Below the pieces are notes generated by a model that did no database searches, was not told where the DNA came from, and saw nothing but the letters and a program-made list of their open reading frames with translations. Positions 1 to 11,384 of a stretch of 64,000 nt of DNA are shown here, one piece after another (within the stretch, counting starts at the first letter, position 1; each line of letters begins with the position of its first letter). Made by a program: the position numbers and the translations under genes. This DNA is from Dryococelus australis (taxonomy: Eukaryota > Arthropoda > Insecta > Phasmatodea > Phasmatidae), in contig CM057005.1 of NCBI GenBank assembly GCA_029891345.1, positions 59,909,760 through 59,973,759 on the forward strand, read 5' to 3'.

Positions 1-37
1 CAAAAGTTAACGTCTGATACTGCAATGAAATAGGTTT

Positions 38-464
38 ATAGCCTATCCACGTTAAAATGAGCACTTTTGAAATCCCTGCTTAAGATCTACCGCTATGCAC
101 GTTTTGTATTATTCCGCCTTATGTAAAATTAACATTGCTATGGGCCTTAACACTTTATTCATGCGTCGGTCAAGCGAAACTGTAAAATTATTATAAAAGT
201 AAACATTTTAAAAACCTGCTAATTTTCACACACTGATGCATAAAAAAAAAAAATCAGAAAGCGAAAAAAATAATTTAAATTATCGCAGATGGTTACCTAA
301 CAGTTTTCGTTTGATGTTGAGATATGGAACTACTTTCCATCTGTCGTTACCAACTTTACCGGCGCATGTCATTATGTGCGCCCGTTGAAGTATTTGCGGG
401 CATGGGCAGTGACTTTTTTCTAAGGTTGATTTCAAAAGTTCTCACTTTATCACGAACAGCCTTT
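38..464 (+). mobile_element. MITE family A, copy 1
   Basis: Non-coding element of about 427 bp. The left end reads like GCCTATCCACGTTAAAATGA and the right end like CTCACTTTATCACGAACAGC, which are inverted versions of one another. The interior runs CCCTGCTTAAGATCTAC, then CCGCCTTATGTAAAATTAAC, then an A-rich centre, then GTTACCAACTTTAC. The same order recurs in 16 other places in this window. Ends fall at TA, so I infer a Tc1/mariner-type non-autonomous element. The plus strand is defined by the CCCTGCTTAAG block coming first. The right end lies next to a TA microsatellite. Confidence 0.85.
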
Positions 465-475
465 ATTAGTGGTAT

Positions 476-775
<300 letters not shown>

Positions 776-834
776 ACTTTTTTGTTGTTGGTTTACAGTT
801 TCGCTCGTAATCAAATGGGTAGTCATTCGGCAAA

Positions 835-1068
835 ACTATAGGCTAATCATGATAAAGTGAGCACTTTTGGAAGCCCTCTCATTTGGAAAGATACTCAAAA
901 AATATCTTTTATTTTAGCCTTAGACGTAAACATCCGAGTGCCGTGGAATATATACACTACATGGTAATATTTAACCAAAAAGGTGGTTAAAGGATAAGAA
1001 ATGGCTGAAACAAAAAAGTAACTAGGGCCTCAAAAGTGCTCACTTTACGGTGAACAGCCTATAGCGTG
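835..1068 (+). mobile_element. short MITE with family A ends and a different interior (A-short), copy 1
   Basis: Begins CTATAGGCTAATCATGATAA and ends GGTGAACAGCCTATAG, so its termini match family A. The 230-bp interior is unrelated to A and contains TTAGACGTAAACATCC. The same interior occurs at 36166-36333. The ends are symmetric around TATAG, consistent with a TA target. Confidence 0.75.
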
Positions 1069-1903
1069 TTTTACTCTGTGGCGAATAGGATTTAAAAAAA
1101 AAAAAACTTTGTTACTCAATTTATGCAACGAAATATATGGAAGGTTACGCTCGGATACTTGTTGACTGTTGGCAGTAACATTTACCACTTTCGCGCTGCC
1201 GCAGTTATGAATGGTTCGTTACGTTCTTTATGTAAACATGACCATTCTGCGAGAGAATTCAGGCTGCACCCCCCCACTTGTTTTTCTTTCGCCTCGCGTT
1301 TAAATGTACCCAACGTGTATTTGTTCGTACAGGAACAATCCTGAACGGAAATTAATATTTCCTTGTTTACATTAACGTTTTAAAACTCATGCGTACTTTA
1401 GCATGTTAAACCCAATAGGCGCGTTGGACGTCAGAATTTGTGCCAGGAAAATAATTTTTGTACTGTTTTTATTGCCTTTCGCAGTACCAGCCTGAGGAAC
1501 GCTTTCCGCCACGCGAGCCTGAAAACTCTACACAGCGGCCGGTTCTAAACGTGAGGAAAAAAATTTCACGCATCTGCTTGGGAATCTAACCATGGAATAT
1601 TAGCCTGCCAATCAGGCGGCCTAGGCACTGTACCAAAATGATTATGTATATTTTCACCTTTTCTCCAATAAACGTTTAAGTGCATATAGATTTGATTGGA
1701 AATGTTCACCTACTGAGACTATGTAAAACCGTTTGAAATTTAGTTCCAACGTACATTTGTCTTGGGTATTGCTGGTGAAAACCCATGTTACCTCCAATAC
1801 ATTCAAACGTGTGACGAGAGGACGTTTAACTCAATTTACTAGTCAACTTATCTTTTTTCTCTGTACCTTATTCCAGTATTCATTCGTAACGTTTGCAACG
1901 TCT
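1069..1903. other. no recognisable feature
   Basis: AT-rich unique-looking sequence. The short frame at 1123-1344 has no recognisable domain, codon pattern or splice context. Confidence 0.6.
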
Positions 1904-1950
1904 TCAGTTTAGCGTGAACAGCTTATAAAAAGCTGTTCACGCTAAACTGA
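1904..1950. repeat. perfect 20-bp palindrome made of MITE A tips
   Basis: The arms at 1904-1923 and 1931-1950 are exact reverse complements (right arm AGCTGTTCACGCTAAACTGA) with a 7-base loop TATAAAA. The right arm is the start of MITE A copy 2. The left arm is an inverted tip with no MITE body behind it. Confidence 0.9.
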
Positions 1951-2338
1951 GCACGTTTGAAAGTCCTGCTTAGTATCCATTTGCATGAACAGTGTGTATT
2001 CATCCACTAAATATAAAATTATCATTACCATGGGCCTGATCACTTTATTCACGCGTCGACCAAGTGGAACTCTTTAATTATTAGGAAAGTAAATATTTTA
2101 CGAATGTCCCTCATTCTTATACCTGTAAACATTGCGAAAGCGGAAAGAAAAATAAATCATTTTAGTTTCCGAAAATGTTCATCAAACAGTTTTAATTTAA
2201 CGATAAGACATGGAACTACTTTCCCCTCCGTCGTTGCCAACTTTACTGAGCGCATGCGTCAGTTAGCCCGTTAAAACACAAGCAGGTAAGGTTAGTGACT
2301 TTTTTCAACGGTTGAAATTAAAACGGCTCGATCGCGAA
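1931..2338 (+). mobile_element. MITE family A, copy 2
   Basis: Carries the family order: GTCCTGCTTAGTATCC, TAAAATTATCATTACCATGG, ACTTTATTCACGCGTCG, then GTTGCCAACTTTACTGAGCG. It is diverged from the other copies. The right terminal repeat is poorly preserved and runs straight into MITE B copy 1. Confidence 0.8.
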
Positions 2339-2764
2339 AAGTCAATTCGCGGTTTTTTTTCGCATTTTTTGAATCTAACCTTTAAATATTCTCCCATGTA
2401 TGATGTGTCCAGTTATTTCCTAAATATGCCATACAAGCGTTTTATACTCCTGCTAACTTAAAAGTGCATTAATTTTGATTAAAATGTCTTATTATATTTT
2501 ATATATAAATTATAATATTTCGTTTATAACTAATATGAATAGAAACAGTAAAATAAAAGCAGGTGTGTTGGTAACGCCTGGTGAGAAATAGTTCTAATGC
2601 AAAATATTATTACACTGAGTGTGGACGAATGCGGTGCGCAGTCTCTTTTGCGTAATTTTCTAGACTTGGTATAACTTAGTTTGCACGAGGCGGAGGAATA
2701 TCCTTGAAGTAGAACTTAAGCAAGGCTTCAGAAAAGTAGGAAGCATCCGTGAATGGACTATATC
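2339..2764 (-). mobile_element. MITE family B, copy 1
   Basis: Reverse-oriented copy of family B. It starts near GTCAATTCGCGG and ends CCGTGAATGGACTATA. Internal landmarks are the reverse of TTCTGAAGCC, CTACTTC and CCTCCGCCTCGTGCAAAC. It abuts MITE A copy 2 with no detectable spacer. Confidence 0.8.
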
Positions 2765-2990
2765 AGGCAGAGGTTTATGGGAAGAGACGAGGGTCGCTAT
2801 AGATCAACTCCGTGGACGTGATCTGAATACTTTAAAAAAAAATGTTCAACAATCATTCGATTTTTTATTTCCAGAGAAAAAAATATTACATAGTTGGTTC
2901 GCCGTTGATTGAACGGTATTTCGAAAGCTCCGCTTAGTTCATTTATTCTGTCGTGTACAAATATAAACATGCTCTTGTTCTGGAATGGGG

Positions 2991-3205
2991 GCCGCGGTGG
3001 AGCAGTGGCTACAGAACACGTCTCCGTCAAGGTCAACAGTGTTCGATTCACGACGTGGTCGTGCCGGGCGATGCCGCCTTACGGCGGATTCTATCAGGGA
3101 TCTCCCTCTTCCCCGTGCTACATACTCATCTCGCTTCACTCTCACTGGTTCTGAAGACCCCTATGTAAAGAGCCGTCCAACCTCACCTCTGCTCTTGTAC
3201 TGAGA
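2991..3205 (+). mobile_element. tRNA-derived SINE, family S2, copy 1
   Basis: A tRNA-like head (GCCGCGGTGGAGCAGTGGCT, then GTGTTCGATTCACGACG as a degenerate B box) is followed by the S2 body (GATGCCGCCTTACGGCGG, TCACTCTCACTGGTTCTGAA, AGAGCCGTCCAAC). The same head-body order is seen at 17037-17280, 38165-38345 and 48128-48355. Frames across it are spurious. Confidence 0.7.
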
Positions 3206-3510
3206 CATCGCAGTCGACGGGGGATTAGGGTATATTATGTACATATTTTTTTTGGAATATTTAATTTCACACGTATAATGATAATAATTTCTCTAAAACG
3301 AAAATAACCAGACGCAAGTTGCCCTAATTATTTTTTAAATAAATCAATATAAACATCTTTTATTGTGGTCTACCAACATTACAGCTGTGTATGAGAGGCA
3401 AAACTTAGTTTGGATATGTTTTAAAGTGCAATTTATAAGGACACTGTGGGAATAATGTATAATTCGACGAAAGTATTTGGCGACGCGGAAAAATCAAGAG
3501 GAGAAAACAC

Positions 3511-3585
3511 AAAGGTTTTTTTTTTTTTTTTCACAGTTACCACATTGTTATAAATTGTCGTCAGCAAAAAAAAAAAAAAACCTTT
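3511..3585. repeat. inverted poly-T/poly-A hairpin
   Basis: AAAGG plus 16 T at 3511-3531 faces 15 A plus CCTTT at 3566-3585, giving about 20-bp complementary arms around a 34-base spacer. The rest of 3206-3703 shows nothing recognisable. Confidence 0.7.
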
Positions 3586-3703
3586 AGGATAGCTAAACAA
3601 AATCTTGAATAATGGTGTTACGCATAATTTACTCTACGGAATATACTCAAACGCATTCCTTTAGTATTACGTCTTGTGCCGCAATAAAATACGCAGGCGT
3701 TCG

Positions 3704-4140
3704 GTATAATCTATTCACGATTACTTCACACTTTTCTAAGGCCCTGCCAAAGTTCAACTTCCAGGATATTCCACCACCTCGTGCAAACTGAGCTTAACTA
3801 TGTATAAAAAATTACGCCAACGGACAACGCACCGAACCAGTGCGCACTCAGTTGTAATGGCATTTTACACGACGAGAACTATTTCTTTCTAGGCTCTACC
3901 AACACACATGTGTTAGCACTCACTTTATTTATATTTATTATAAATGAAATATTGTAATTTATAAATAAAATACAGGTAAAACTTTAATTTAGCTAAAAAT
4001 AAGATACTATCGTGTCAACAGAATTATAAAACACTTGTTATACATGGCATATTTAGAAAATAACTAAACACGTCATACATGGGATGATATTTCAAAGGTT
4101 TGATTCAAAATGGGCGAAGAAACAGTGGATAGACTATGTA
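3704..4140 (+). mobile_element. MITE family B, copy 2
   Basis: Complete-looking copy of about 437 bp. It begins TATAATCTATTCACGATTAC and ends CAGTGGATAGACTATG. The interior has GCCCTGCCAAAGTTCAACTT, GATATTCCACCACCTCGTGC and an AT-rich centre. Ends at TA suggest a TA target duplication. Confidence 0.85.
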
Positions 4141-5404
4141 AGAACTAACGAGATGTGTCACTCTGGCAAAATCTCTTTCTCGCAGTGTCTCCCCGATTTG
4201 TTACTTAGGATTTATCTTTCTAGGTCCATTTATATTGGCTATCAGAAACGTATTTAACGACAATCTGTGCTCCATGGGCTCTTAAAACAATCTGTTTCTG
4301 TGTCAGTCTTGGACGAGAGTTAAAGTTTGGATTGAGGCCACGAAGGAAAGAAACTGTTGAGAGCTTGTCTGTAACTTGAATATAAGCACTACGAGATCAT
4401 TTCAGAGGGTGGCTTCCTGCACAAAAAAAAATTGTGCTGTACCCAGAATTTATTATTCCGGGAACGATTGGGTTATGAATGTCAACGCTGTAGTAATTTA
4501 GACAAAGGAGAAGTTGCTGTATGGTATCGATATTCCTACATCATTTTAATGATCAATCATTTCGATTGTAGTTTGAAAGTAAAATATTACTATAATACTG
4601 CGGTTTTGTAAACTATGGCGATGAGAATGGGGTAGACCCTGAATGATATCAGCGACGTTTTCTATCACCGTCCATTTGTCATGCTGGACGGTCAACGTTT
4701 ATCTCGGCCGTCCCATTAATTTGCCCCGTGTGCTCATTTAGGGGGTGGGGGCTGGGCGTTGTTAAAACAAGCGCGCTTCGTCAGAGGCCTCGTAGAAAAG
4801 GGGTATGAGTGAAGAAGGGGAAGGGGGCCAGGAGGGTTGCTGCAGTCAGGTTGTCCTCATATTTATTCATCCTGTTTGCTTGCGCTGTTTTCATTTTCCC
4901 CTAGCGGGTCCTTTTTCATTTGCCACTTCTCTCCCGCCCCTATCTTCGTCAGGCTTGTCCCCCCCTTTTCCCTTCTCCCAGGTGGGGGTGAACGCATCGT
5001 AATTTGCATCCACTTGACCCCCCCCCCCCCCCCACAACCACACACCGCCCCTTCCCGTACATGTACAGAGCCGGTGCAAGCCTGCCCCCACGTCCCGTTC
5101 GTTCAGCGCCCCCCTCAACCTTTGCAAGGTTGGTTGGCAACTGCGCAGCTGGGGCCTCTCCCCCGTTTGACCCCGCAATTCGCCCAGTGTCCCCGCAGCC
5201 GGCGCGGTCAATTTGTCAGTTGACTACCCCGGGTTTCTTCCACTGTCGCGCTCGACCGTCGTCTACGAGTATGAGTAACTTCACTTCGTCTCCAGCCGCG
5301 CTGAGGCTGTGGCGCTCGGCATCATCGGGTGCCCTCGGAAGCTGCGGGCTGCCGTAGCTGTCATTAGGATTGTTTCGCAATAAAAAAAATACATATATAT
5401 ATAT
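4141..5404. other. GC/pyrimidine-rich patch without a recognisable gene
   Basis: 4141-4700 is ordinary AT-rich DNA. 4730-5357 is C-rich and pyrimidine-rich, with a poly-C run near 5019-5033. Several overlapping frames on both strands (up to 128 codons) result from low stop density. Their translations are Pro/Ser/Arg-rich with no domain I recognise. Confidence 0.5.
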
Positions 5405-5829
5405 ATGCTGTTCACGGTAAAATTAGCACTTTTGAGAGCCCTGCTTAAGGTCTACTTGTATGCTCGTTGTTTTTTCTTCCGCCTTATGTAAAATTAACAT
5501 TGACACGGGCCTCGTCACTTTATTCGTGCGTCGGTCAATTGAAACTGTGGTATTATTAGAAAAGTAAATATTTTACAATCCTCCTCATTTTTACACTTCA
5601 TCGATTAATGAAAAACAGAAAGCGAAATAAACACTTTATGCTTTCACCAATCGTTACCTAAAACTTTTTATTCGACGTTAAGATATGGAAGTACTTCCCA
5701 TCCATCGTGACTAACTTTACTGGGCGCATATCACTCAGTGCGCCCGTTAAAATTAAGTGCCGTAAAGCCGGTGACAGTTTTCTAAGGTTGGTTTCAAGAA
5801 AGTGCTCACTTTATCGTAATCCACCTTTA
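5405..5829 (+). mobile_element. MITE family A, copy 3
   Basis: Begins GCTGTTCACGGTAAAATTAG directly after a short TA run, and ends AGTGCTCACTTTATCG. It has the full family landmark order, including CCGCCTTATGTAAAATTAAC and ATATGGAAGTACTTCCCATC. The terminal tip on the right is degraded (TAATCCACC). Confidence 0.85.
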
Positions 5830-5912
5830 GGCACAGAGTGTTGGACATAACAGTGGGATATTCACACTACTTTAAATCCTGTACTTCGTAGATTCACGGG
5901 TGAATACTTATG

Positions 5913-6340
5913 TATAGTCTATCTGCGGTTTCACCACACTTTTTGAGTTAAACTTTGGAAAACCACACCAAGAATTTTATAATGTGCTTGGTTGTTTCGT
6001 AAATGTCATGTATCACAAGTGATTTATACGTATGTTAAAATTAAATAAAATAATTTTATTATATATAACATTCACTTACATATTATCTATGAGATATTGT
6101 ATTTCATTTATAATTAATGTGAATAAAAACTAGGAGAAAATATGAGTGTTAACAATTCCTGGTAAGAATTGTTTTCTTATGCAGAATATTATATTGAGTG
6201 CGCACGAATGCGATGCGTTGTCCCTTGGTGCAGTTTTTTAGACTCGGGTAATCTTTGTTTGCATGAGGCAGAGGAATACCCAGGAAGTAGAACTTTAGCA
6301 GGGCTTCAGGAAAAATGGAACTAACCGTGAAGGGATTATA
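5913..6340 (-). mobile_element. MITE family B, copy 3
   Basis: Reverse copy starting TATAGTCTATCTGCGGTTTC and ending CCGTGAAGGGATTATA. The reverse of the CCTCCGCC and CTACTTCC landmarks appears near 6263-6300. 6341-6895 downstream shows nothing recognisable. Confidence 0.85.
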
Positions 6341-6895
6341 TTATTTTTAGCCAATGAAATGATGCGACTAGTCTGACAGTCAGTTGGCAGTGTTGGAAAA
6401 ATATGAATTTTCATAAGATTGTGACATTCGGTTGAAAACTGACAGCGATTTAAATTATTTGCTATTTTTTCTTTTAATTAAAATTCTCACTTTTGTGATC
6501 GCAAAGATGCGCATATCCTTTAGAATTTTCTGCTATGAAATGTTTCCCCTTTCTTTCCTCTAAATTTACATCGAGTGACAATTCTTCCTTTCTGCAGTAT
6601 GATAGTTCCTTTATTTAAAATAAATTGTTTGATCGGAAATTTTGTACTCTAATTTGATGGGCTGTTGCTCCATGCTTCTATACAAGAAATGAAATGAAAC
6701 CACTTTCTCCGTGCACAATGTCAGGAACGCTCATGCACACGACCTTTTACGTGTGGTTGTGAATCAATACGTCAATTCTACGATACATGTTCTGCGGTTA
6801 CTGGTATGTATTCAATTGTGAACCAAGTTTACCTGCGCATGCGCGTACGTAGATTGGAAAGTACGCATTTACTACCAGATGGTTTACGCGAACAA

Positions 6896-7224
6896 TGGAT
6901 GTTCACGATAAAGTGAGCACTTTTGAATTCAACCTTTGAAAACTGTCACCGCACCTACCTGCGTGTATTTTAACGGGCGCGCTGAGTGACAATGCGCCCA
7001 GTAAAGTTGGTAACGATGGATGGTAAGTAGTTCCATCTTAACGCCGAATAAAAACTGTTAGGTAACCATTTGTGATAACTTAAATTATTTATTTCGCTTT
7101 CTGATTTTTTAATGCATCGAATTGTAAAAATAACTATATTTGGAAAATATTTTCTTTACTCCTAATTTTACAGTTTCATTTGACCCGCGCATTAATAAAG
7201 TGATGAGGCCCATGTCAACGTAAA
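6896..7224 (-). mobile_element. MITE family A, copy 4, left part (split by a Helitron)
   Basis: Reads GTTCACGATAAAGTGAGCAC, then GCGCCCAGTAAAGTTGG and AGTGATGAGGCCCATGTCAA, which is family A in reverse. It stops at CGTAAA and resumes at 8820 with TTTTACATAAGGCG, the continuation seen in the other copies. Confidence 0.9.
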
Positions 7225-8819
7225 TCAATACTACTCTATACTAATATTATAAAGAGGTAGTGTTTGTAACTTTGTGTGTTTGGATGTAGGAGGTAATCTT
7301 CGAAATTACTCATCCGATTTTAAAAATTCTTTCACCAGTAGAATGCTACGTTATCACTGAGTGCCATAGGCTATATTTTATTTTAAAAATCAATAGGGGT
7401 CCCTACTAAAACTCCAATAATGTAACCCAAAGTGTAAATAAATGACCTATAAAATTCCTTACATTGCGTGCGCTGCAAAAACTATTGATGATAGAACAAA
7501 ATAATGTACTACGGCTTTGCAGGACGGACAGATTCGGAAAATAAAACGTGCTGTGTGCTGTATACGGCGCCAACCTTAGAAGCTCTACTGCCATTATGGG
7601 GGGAGTTACTTTTGTGTTTGCTGGGGATTTTCGGCAGACACTCCCTGTAGTTACAAAAGGGACGCGTGCAGATATCATCAAAACGTGTCTTAAATCATCT
7701 CCCTTATGGAGTTCTATTCAACACCTAAATTTGCGAACGAATATGAGAGCCTATCTTGGTGGAGACATGCATAAAGATTTCCCACAACAATTGCTCAGAC
7801 TTGGAGAAGGAGTTTTTTCTTCTCTAAATTTGGGCACTAATTCTGCTGAAATCATTTTAAATGAGACATTAGGTCAGATAGTCCACAGTCTGCAGCATCT
7901 TATAGAAGCAGTTTATCCGGGCCTCGAAAATTTACTAGAAAGAGACTTTCACTGGTTGTGTTCCAGGGCAATAGTATCGCCTAGGAACGACAATGTCAAT
8001 GAAATCAACAATCTCATTATTCAAAGAGTTCCCGGCCAAGTCAAAACCTATAAGTTGATTGACACAGTCACCAATGTTGACGATGTCGTCCACTTTCCTC
8101 AAGATTTTCTAAATTCGCTTAATCCTTCTGGCTTGCCACCTCACGAACTATCATTAAAAGTCGGTACTCCTATCATGCTTTTAAGGAATATAAGCCCTCC
8201 TAACATGTGTAATGGCACAAGATTGCTCATTAAAGACTTGAAAGAAAATTTGATTGTCGCGACCATCCTCACCGGTCCAGCAGCCGGCCAGCTGGCAAAC
8301 ATCCCGAGGATTCCCATGATTCCCACGGATTTTCCAATATCTTTCAAACGGTTGCAATTTCCCGTAAAAACATCGTTCGCGATTACTATTAATAAGTCCC
8401 AGGGTCAAACTTTCTCTTTGGTTGGAATCGACCTACGAAAAGAGTGTTTTTCCTATGGCCAACTATATGTTGGTTTATCACGAGTTGGAAGTCCCGAGAA
8501 ACAGTACATTTTGCTACCAAACAATAACAGGACGTCAAACATTGTCTACAGAGAATGTCTTAGCCAATAACATATTAAACACTTCTATCTCAGATAAATT
8601 GCATTGTAATATAATGTATATTAATATGAAAAATTATAAAAAAGTAAAAAAATATCTAATAAAAATAGCAAAAAAACTTTAAATTATAAATTATTTAATT
8701 AAATATTAAATTATAATGTGTTTTTTTAATGCTTTAGGAGAACCCAACCTAATTAACGCCGGGTTAAGCAGTTTTTTTTATCTTAATTGCACCCGTGCGA
8801 AGCCGGGGCGGGTCGCTAG
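7225..8819 (+). mobile_element. Helitron, internally deleted, 1595 bp
   Basis: It begins TC, has the Helitron-like block CTATACTAATATTATAAAGA just inside, and ends GGGGCGGGTCGCTAG. It lies between A (7224) and T (8820), the Helitron A|T target, with no target duplication. The empty site can be reconstructed because the host MITE is known from other copies. It holds a helicase fragment (7548-8570) but no Rep/HUH endonuclease domain, so it cannot mobilise itself. Confidence 0.93.
7548..8570 (+). pseudogene. truncated Helitron RepHel, Pif1-type helicase C-terminal part
   Basis: The frame holds 340 codons and opens with GTG after an in-frame TAA (7542-7544), so the start is not genuine. The first ATG is about codon 17. 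Homology to the Pif1 helicase half of Helitron RepHel proteins is recognised from ordered motifs: GGVTFVFAGDFRQTLPVV (residues about 18-35), LNLRTNMRA (about 60-68), LKVGTPIMLLRN (about 205-216), FAITINKSQGQTF (277-289) and QLYVGLSRVGSP (305-316). The Walker A and Walker B region, and the whole Rep nuclease that normally precede this part, are absent. A helicase without Walker A cannot hydrolyse ATP, so this is a remnant. The frame is otherwise uninterrupted for about 1 kb, which suggests recent insertion. In a full element it would unwind DNA during rolling-circle transposition. Confidence 0.92.
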
Positions 8820-8907
8820 TTTTACATAAGGCGAAAGAATACGCACCGTACACAAGTTGATCTTAAACAGAGCTTTCAAAGTGCTCTATTTACCGTGAAC
8901 AGCCTGT
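8820..8907 (-). mobile_element. MITE family A, copy 4, right part
   Basis: Continuation of 6896-7224 after the Helitron: TTTTACATAAGGCG, GATCTTAAACAGAGCTTTCA, then TACCGTGAACAGCCTG. The two parts together make about 417 bp, the normal family length. Confidence 0.9.
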
Positions 8908-9120
8908 TACAACTTACATAGTATGTAGTGGATTTTTGAATTAAATATACCCGTATGAATTGATCATACAGAACAGCGGTATTGTGGTCGTTCGGAGAAG
9001 AGTAGCATATCTTGAAGCAGGGCCTACACTCTAAGGAATTATTAGCAACTTCACCAGGTCAGCGTGTATGTAAAGAGAGAAAGCGCGAATCGATAAGTTC
9101 TGTTACTATATATACGTCCA

Positions 9121-9516
9121 TAGGATAGTCTACTCACGGTTACTTTCAACTTCTCTGAAGCCCTGCTAAAGTTCTACTTTCAAGATATTCCTCCGCCGTA
9201 TGCAAACAAAGCTTGGAAACTACGCCAGAGGTTATTTCGCATAAGAATAATTTCTTACCTGGTATAGCCAACACGTGCGTTTTCTTTGTCTTTAGTCATA
9301 TGAGTTTTAAATTAAATATCGTGATTAATTGATAACGTAAACTGCAAGTGTTCATTTTAATTAAAAAATAACGTTCTTTTGTGTTAATACATGTAGGCTA
9401 CATACAAAACGCTTGTGATACGTGAAATATTTAGGAAGAAACCAAACACGTCATACGTAGGGTGGTTTTCCAAAGATCTAATTCAGAAAGTGCGAAGAAA
9501 CCGCGAATAGACTATG
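9121..9516 (+). mobile_element. MITE family B, copy 4
   Basis: Begins TAGTCTACTCACGGTTACTT and ends ACCGCGAATAGACTATGG. It has the CCCTGCTAAAGTTCTACTTT and TCCTCCGCCGTATGCAAAC landmarks. Confidence 0.85.
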
Positions 9517-9571
9517 GTATTCCTATATTTGCCCACGAAAGAGTCAAATAAGTACGAAAGTTTCCAAATTC

Positions 9572-9842
9572 GTTTAGTAGTTTTGCACAACATACCAATA
9601 TTTGCAGCATGTTTTGTGGCGTTAATTCCATGCAGTGTATGATTGCAGATATCGATTAGAGTTTAGTAGTGTTGCACAACATACCAATATTTGCAGCATG
9701 TTTTGTGGCGTTAATTCCATGCAGTGTATGATTGCAGATATCGATTAGAGTTTAGTAGTGTTGTACAACATATCAATATTTGCAGCAGGTTTTGTGGCGT
9801 TAATTCCATGCAGTGCATGATTGCAGATATCGATTAGAGTTT
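9572..9842. repeat. 89-bp minisatellite, three units
   Basis: Units start at 9572, 9661 and 9750 with GTTTAGTAGT, and a fourth partial start lies at 9839. Each contains AATATTTGCAGCA, GGCGTTAATTCCATGCAGTG and GCAGATATCGATTAGA. Units 1 and 2 are almost identical and unit 3 has a few substitutions. There is no coding frame and no spacer-repeat structure. Confidence 0.95.
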
Positions 9843-11337
9843 AGAAAGTTTATCACAAATAGTGTACTGAAGTGTTTGTAAACACGATTAATTTCTTGTT
9901 TTGTCAACTCTCAAACTCGGTTCTAGTTGCACACACAGACGAACGAAGTTAATCGCCCGCCATCTTGTGTCTCGCTGCCTTCCATTGTCTTCATTCCCAC
10001 AATTCCTGGCGTCAATAAGCTCTGAATACACCTACGGTGAACAAATGCCTAACTCCAGTTTTTTTTTTTTTTTTTAACATTGCTTTTGCCAAAACACTAA
10101 GTTTTTAAAATCCAAAATGGAAGTAACTTCTATGCTTATTTATTCGTGTTCTGCCTTTTGCAATATTACTAGTCAAGTGTTATTGGGAACAAATCTCAGT
10201 GTTCATATGTAGACATGTAATACATGTATTAATTAATTTTCCTAACCTTCTCTGTGATTGATGGGTAAAACTAATATTTGACTGGTGTCTCTAGTTTCAA
10301 GATTTTTCCACTGCGAGACATGGTTATTTAGGAGTATTAAATTGACTGTTTTCGCTTAGGTTTGAACAAACAAACAAACAAACAAAAAAAAGCCTTAAAC
10401 TTAGAGTGTTGTACAAAGTAGTACTGTCCAGGTATAAACAAAACCAGGACCGTGTCTTTATCTGTGTGTAAGAAACCTGGAGCAATAAAAAATACAGTGA
10501 TCATCATTAACGTTGTTCTTGCTAAAGAGAGAATGAAGATCAAAACAGATATAACTCGAAATATAAATTTCAAAATTCTGTTACTGAAAATATTTCTTAG
10601 AGCTGCTTAATATTTTTTCTTCTTTTGAAACTCGTGCCACGAACTGCTCTATTGGAGAACATGGGCCCCAAACAATCGTGGTAGGGTAGGAGAATGAATG
10701 TTGACTAAAGTCATTCGAAATGGTTTGGTTACGTCCGGCGAGAGAAGCCGAACATACCCGATGATTACCGAACTTAAAAAAAAATCCCCAATTGGAATTT
10801 TACCCGCTGATGAGGCATCTCATTCTTTTACTAATCTTTCAACTGGTGATGGATTGCAGGTCATTGCCAACTTTAGCCGAGGGTGGAGGGACGCAACCCT
10901 GCGAATACCAATCTCGCATCGCAATTGTCCAATTGGGAATAATTACGGCGGGTCATTAGCGATTCCCGAGCCAGTTCAGCAGGTCGACGTTCCATCAGAA
11001 ACATTTGACATTTGACAGTTGGCCGCGTTGACAACGAGCGTTTGCGGCAGTTTATACATCTTCGTCAAGGTTTCTCAAACTGTTAACGACCCGAAGTTCA
11101 CGATCCAGACGAGTTACGAAAATCCTCTCTGGTGTAACTGCGTTTGAGGAATCGCGCTATATTTATCCGAACATTCATTCCATAGCTGGGTGCTTTCGTC
11201 AGTCCTTTGTCACGCTCTGAAGTATTTGTCTTCGACAGTTGTGTGATATGTGGATTGTTCGACAAGACATGACTATAATAATTTCCATTAAAACAAGTTC
11301 GTCTTAAATTCCCAGAAATATTCGAAAACTATAAAGT

Positions 11338-11339
<2 letters not shown>
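9843..11339. other. no recognisable gene
   Basis: Mixed-composition sequence. The 105-codon frame at 10698-11015 and the 78-codon frame at 10337-10573 have no recognisable domain. A CAAA run lies near 10365-10385, and CCGCCATCTTG (about 9957-9967) matches a YY1/Pho core. Confidence 0.5.

Positions 11340-11381
<42 letters not shown>
11340..11381. repeat. TA microsatellite
   Basis: About 21 uninterrupted TA units. Confidence 0.97.

Positions 11382-11384
<3 letters not shown>

Noticed and set aside
4805-5357. Pro-rich coding region in a GC-rich patch
   Set aside because: Several frames on both strands are equally open, with no domain and low-complexity composition.
9572-9842. CRISPR-like direct repeats
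   Set aside because: Units are contiguous with no unique spacers, and the genome is eukaryotic.
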